From Microcaldota archaeon (lineage in GTDB: Archaea > Micrarchaeota > Micrarchaeia > Micrarchaeales > Micrarchaeaceae), in the NCBI GenBank assembly GCA_027317945.1, contig DAHVQB010000006.1, positions 1 to 35,360 on the forward strand: a stretch of 35,360 nucleotides of DNA, read 5' to 3'. A program made the translations under genes and the position numbers. The notes below the pieces were generated by a model. That model was not told the DNA's origin. It was given only the letters and a program-made list of their open reading frames with translations, and searched no databases. Shown piece after piece: positions 32,625 to 35,360 of the stretch. Numbering within the stretch: the first letter of the stretch is position 1; every line of letters starts with the position of its first letter.

Positions 32625-33731
32625 CTACTTGGACAGTTCCGCCACCTTCTTGACGCCGTCGGTCATGTTCGGGAACGCATGTATGCCATTCTGCTCAAGT
32701 ATCTTGCGGCCCTCCTCCTCGTGGACACCTGACAGCCTCACGACAAGCGGTATGCTTATCTTGAACTCGTTCTTGGCAGCCACTATTCCCTGCGCTACGG
32801 TGTCGCACTTTGTCACGCCGCCGAATATGTTGACGAATATGGATTTTGGATTCGCCTTTAGTATAAGAGGGAATGCGTCCTTCACTATGTCGCTGTTGTC
32901 CGTTCCGCCCAGGTCGAGGAAGTTCCTCGGCTTCAGGCCGTGGAGAAGCAGTGTGTCGAGCGTGGCCATTGTGAGGCCTGCCCCGTTTGCCACGACTCCT
33001 ATCGTGCCGTCAAGCTCCACGAATGAATAGCCCTTGAGCCTGGCCTCGTTCTCCAGCTCGGTCAAGTCATCGTATGAGCCCTTGATGTCTGGATGCCTGA
33101 ATAGGGAATCCTGGTCCATGCTGACCTTTGAATCTGCGGCCACTAATTTGCCGTCGTTTGTTATCACAAGCGGGTTTATCTCGACCAGCTCTGCATCATA
33201 CTGCTTGAAGAGCCTGTAAAGCCCGGACAGCATCTTGGAGAATTGCTTGGATAGATCGGCATTCAAACCTAGCGCCTTTGAAGCTGCAGTCGCCATGTAT
33301 GGGCTGAATCCCACGAATGGGTCGATCTGCTGCATGAATATGTCGGAATCGCTTACGCTTTCTATATCGACGCCGCCCTTCTGGCTCACCATTATGATGG
33401 GCTGCTTCCTGGACGTGTCTATCGCTATTGAAACGTAAAGCTCCTTTTCTATGCTGAGCTTGCCCTCTACCAGCAGGTTATTGACCTTGAGGCCTTTGAG
33501 GCGCGCAGCGAAAAGCTCCTTCGCTATTGCCTTGGCCGAATCAAGATTGTCGGCAAATTTTATTCCGCCTGCCTTGCCCCTTCCGCCAACTAGGACTTGG
33601 GATTTTATGGCCACGGGCCACTGCATCTGCCTGCCGTCAAGCTCCCCATCGTTCGATATTACAAAACCATCAGGCACAGGTATGCCGAATTTCCTGAAAA
33701 GCTCCTTCCCCTGGAATTCGAAAAGATTCAT
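32625..33731 (-). CDS. sucC: succinyl-CoA synthetase beta subunit
   Basis: A 368-residue nucleotide-binding subunit with an ATP-grasp fold. It starts MNLFEFQGKELFRKFGIPVP. KSQVLVGGRGKAGGIKFA holds nucleotide-site lysine and glycines. AELVEINPLVI and FLDLGGTDNSD are conserved in the family, and VNIFGGVTKCDTVAQGIV contacts the phosphohistidine. A few residues shorter than the bacterial form. First gene of the sucCD operon. Confidence 0.96.
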   Translation of the reverse strand: MNLFEFQGKELFRKFGIPVPDGFVISNDGELDGRQMQWPVAIKSQVLVGGRGKAGGIKFADNLDSAKAIAKELFAARLKGLKVNNLLVEGKLSIEKELYVSIAIDTSRKQPIIMVSQKGGVDIESVSDSDIFMQQIDPFVGFSPYMATAASKALGLNADLSKQFSKMLSGLYRLFKQYDAELVEINPLVITNDGKLVAADSKVSMDQDSLFRHPDIKGSYDDLTELENEARLKGYSFVELDGTIGVVANGAGLTMATLDTLLLHGLKPRNFLDLGGTDNSDIVKDAFPLILKANPKSIFVNIFGGVTKCDTVAQGIVAAKNEFKISIPLVVRLSGVHEEEGRKILEQNGIHAFPNMTDGVKKVAELSK

Positions 33732-33935
33732 TCACGCGCCCACTAAAGTTTAAACATTAAGGCAAGGAGAAACCGTTATCTTGCCCGAGGACTTAATTTG
33801 GTGGCAAAGTTAATATTCGTTTGCAATGAGGATTGCGCAATTCGCTTGAATTTTGTTTGTTTGCGCTTAAGACAGAACTAGCTGCACTGCATATTAACTT
33901 TTATTAATGTTGCTGCCGAAATTTATGAGTGGTAG

Positions 33936-34008
33936 GCGATCGTAGTCTAGCCTGGTAGGACGCAGGCTTGCCAAGTCTGCAACCCGGGTTCAAATCCCGG
34001 CGATCGCA
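33936..34008 (+). tRNA. tRNA-Gly (anticodon GCC)
   Basis: A 73-nt tRNA. The acceptor GCGATCG pairs with CGATCGC. The D arm is GTCT/GGAC. The anticodon stem CAGGC/GTCTG encloses TTGCCAA, giving GCC. The T arm is CCGGG TTCAAAT CCCGG, with discriminator A. TTTATTAATG at about 33900-33909 is a plausible TATA box. The integrase remnant begins about 50 nt downstream, so this tRNA may be the attachment site of a lost element. Confidence 0.95.
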
Positions 34009-34055
34009 AATTCTATTTGCGAGAGCAAGCTAGGGTTCAGATATAAGCAGACTAG

Positions 34056-34886
34056 AAAATCGGGTTCGACTATAGCTCATTTCTGAACCTCGTTGAAGAA
34101 AACGCCGCACTGCTCACGCGCCACCGGCTCGAAGAGCTTAAATCGCGGCTGCACCACATCTACAAAAGGCGTTACGGGAGGTCAGGCGCAGTAAAGTACG
34201 GCTTGATGAGCAAAGGCTTCACCGAACTTGAGCTTCAGCACTTCCTAAGAAGCGTAAAGAACGAAAAGTTCGGCCTTCGTTTCAGGTACCATGCTTACCT
34301 CGGCTTGCGCATAGGCGAAGTCTGCAAGTTGCAGGTAGGCAACATCGACTTCGACAAGCGCGAGCTCGCCATAAAGAGCGAGAATTCTGGGAAGATGGAC
34401 TCGTTGCTCATCCCGTTGGACTTGTTCAAAGAAACGGTATAATACATAGCTAATAACGCAGACGCGATAAAGGCTGCGAACGGCCGTGTATTCTACAAGA
34501 ACAATGACAACAACCATAATAAAGTGGCACGCGTAGACCAGAATTACGTAAGAAAGGTGTTCAGAGAGGCGATAAGAGCATGAAACCTCGATGCTACTTA
34601 TGGTGTTTCAGATGAAAGTTCAGGCCGCAAAGAACGCACGCTACACTGACTTACGACTCGCAGCCTGCGCCTTACGCTTTGCGCTATGACGCGCTTCGCC
34701 AAATCCACCAACGGAAACGTAGTTTTAGCTTCCAGGTTCGACAGGCACTCTAATCCTTCCACAACAATGCGGTACATAGCGAAGGACAACGGAGGATCAT
34801 ACAAGAACATAGACTTCGCCTTCGGCGCAAAGAAAATAGACGCGATAAAGCAACTAGCAACAGGCAAGAGCGTTACAACGGGATAG
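34056..34886 (+). pseudogene. tyrosine recombinase (integrase) decayed by in-frame stops
   Basis: One frame runs without a shift from about 34056 to 34886 but holds stops at 34440 (TAA), 34581 (TGA) and about 34644 (TGA). It reads as an archaeal integrase: MSKGFTELELQHFLRSV, the first catalytic Arg in YLGLRIGEVCKL, then VRKVFREAIRA, TRSLRL where HxLRH is expected, and RHSNPSTTMRYIA with the nucleophile Tyr. The catalytic His of HxLRH is Arg here. Loss of function is clear, yet the frame is kept, so decay is recent. It lies just past tRNA-Gly, as expected for an integrated element. Confidence 0.82.
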
Positions 34887-34933
34887 ACGCCGCCTTTTTG
34901 TTGGCAGGGCCGCGTCCTTGAAGCGAAACCACG

Positions 34934-35113
34934 TTGCGTAACAGTGCAATATTATTACGAGACGACAGGATAGCATGCCGCTGCAAATGCCGCACGGCCG
35001 TACTCGAATTGCCTCTCGGTAAGGATATTGAACAGGACTTGCATGCCAAAAAAAATTTTAGGCCTGACGACGGTAACAATTATGAACTCTTACGGATTCG
35101 CGCGAAGCTATAA
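34934..35113 (+). CDS. possible small Cys-containing protein
   Basis: A 59-codon frame from TTG 34934 with a protein-like composition: an ACRCKCRTAVLELPLGKDIEQ segment with three close cysteines, then a charged C-terminal part ending ELLRIRAKL. No family is recognised. It could be a small zinc protein or the tail of a broken gene from the integrated element. It ends over the TATA box of the next gene. The start signal is weak, so this is tentative. It is the only candidate in the 258-nt gap. Confidence 0.25.
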   Translation: MRNSAILLRDDRIACRCKCRTAVLELPLGKDIEQDLHAKKNFRPDDGNNYELLRIRAKL

Positions 35114-35117
35114 AAAT
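35107..35117 (+). promoter_or_regulatory. TATA box of the class III signal peptide gene
   Basis: GCTATAAAAAT centred about 33 nt before ATG 35145, the usual spacing in this window. Confidence 0.55.
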
Positions 35118-35144
35118 GCTCCCACTCTCAATAGTGATGATACG

Positions 35145-35360
35145 ATGCCGAGCATCACGATGAAGAGGCGGCATGAGCGGAGGGCCCAGTCGGCGATGGA
35201 GTACCTGATGACGTATGGATGGGCCATATTGGTCATTGCGATCATAGTCTCTTTATTGTTTGCACTCGGTCTGTTCAGCGGTGGGAGCGGCACGCCAAGC
35301 GGATGCGTGCCGCAGTCCGGATTCTCATGCACGAATCCGTCGTACGGTACCAACGGGATA
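35145..35360 (+). CDS. pilin-like secreted protein with class III signal peptide, cut by window edge
   Basis: The visible 72 residues start with a basic head MPSITMKRRHERR, then AQSAMEYLMTYGWAILVIAI and IVSLLFALGLF, a long hydrophobic helix. This is an archaeal class III (type IV pilin-like) signal: cleavage is expected before QSAMEYL by an archaeal prepilin peptidase, and the helix then anchors or assembles. The mature part is Gly/Ser/Cys-rich (GCVPQSGFSCTN). The AMEYLMTYGWAILVI form is frequent in DPANN archaea. GTGATG lies shortly upstream of the ATG. The rest lies beyond the window. Confidence 0.85.
   Translation, partial: MPSITMKRRHERRAQSAMEYLMTYGWAILVIAIIVSLLFALGLFSGGSGTPSGCVPQSGFSCTNPSYGTNGI

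Overview
The window is archaeal chromosomal DNA. Diagnostic genes are a two-ring Cdc48/VAT ATPase, ribosomal protein S6e, translation factor aIF2-gamma, archaeal DnaG, Hjc resolvase, a Hef-type helicase, an archaeal-type TrpRS and a tricorn-factor-like M1 aminopeptidase. Starts follow one style: a TATA box about 33 nt upstream and a short GGTGA-like ribosome site 4-6 nt before ATG, TTG or GTG. A class III signal peptide of the form QSAMEYLMTYGWAILVI at the right edge, compact gene spacing, and SucCD plus acyl-CoA dehydrogenase together fit a DPANN archaeon such as an ARMAN/Micrarchaeota relative. That placement is inference.

Layout. 1-300: left edge, with the first codons of a minus-strand tnpB and an IS200/IS605-type hairpin. 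283-1958: minus-strand genes for a small membrane protein, UbiX (prenyl-FMN synthase) and a DUF981-like membrane protein. 2183-7064: an HxlR-type regulator, then a tight plus-strand run mfnB, tusA-like, dapA-like, ubiD, ubiA-like. This run is the most unusual part of the window. It joins a furan-ring synthase known from methanofuran synthesis to a UbiD decarboxylase and a UbiA-family protein, with the UbiD cofactor enzyme UbiX close by. 7113-12322: a hypothetical gene, a P-loop/deoxyribosyltransferase-like fusion, a Nudix-thioredoxin pair, an OBG-like GTPase and an amino-acid permease. 12529-16635: tRNA-Leu, MscS with a small membrane partner, a DUF1059 protein with a terminator and a palindromic operator-like site, TrpRS, and an internally duplicated membrane protein.

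16825-25064: M1 aminopeptidase, a phosphatase-like gene cut off at an IS-type hairpin, a 39-residue acidic peptide, then cdc48, S6e, aIF2-gamma and an unknown gene. 25391-28308: DnaG, Hjc and an AT-rich orphan gene. 28569-33731: acyl-CoA dehydrogenase, a Hef-type helicase whose stop codon lies in a second copy of the left-edge hairpin repeat, tRNA-Phe and sucCD. 33936-35360: tRNA-Gly followed by a tyrosine recombinase decayed by in-frame stops, then the start of a pilin-like secreted protein.

Mobile DNA has touched the window at least four times: the tnpB edge with hairpin, two further solo hairpins, and the integrase at tRNA-Gly. I saw no CRISPR array and no rRNA.
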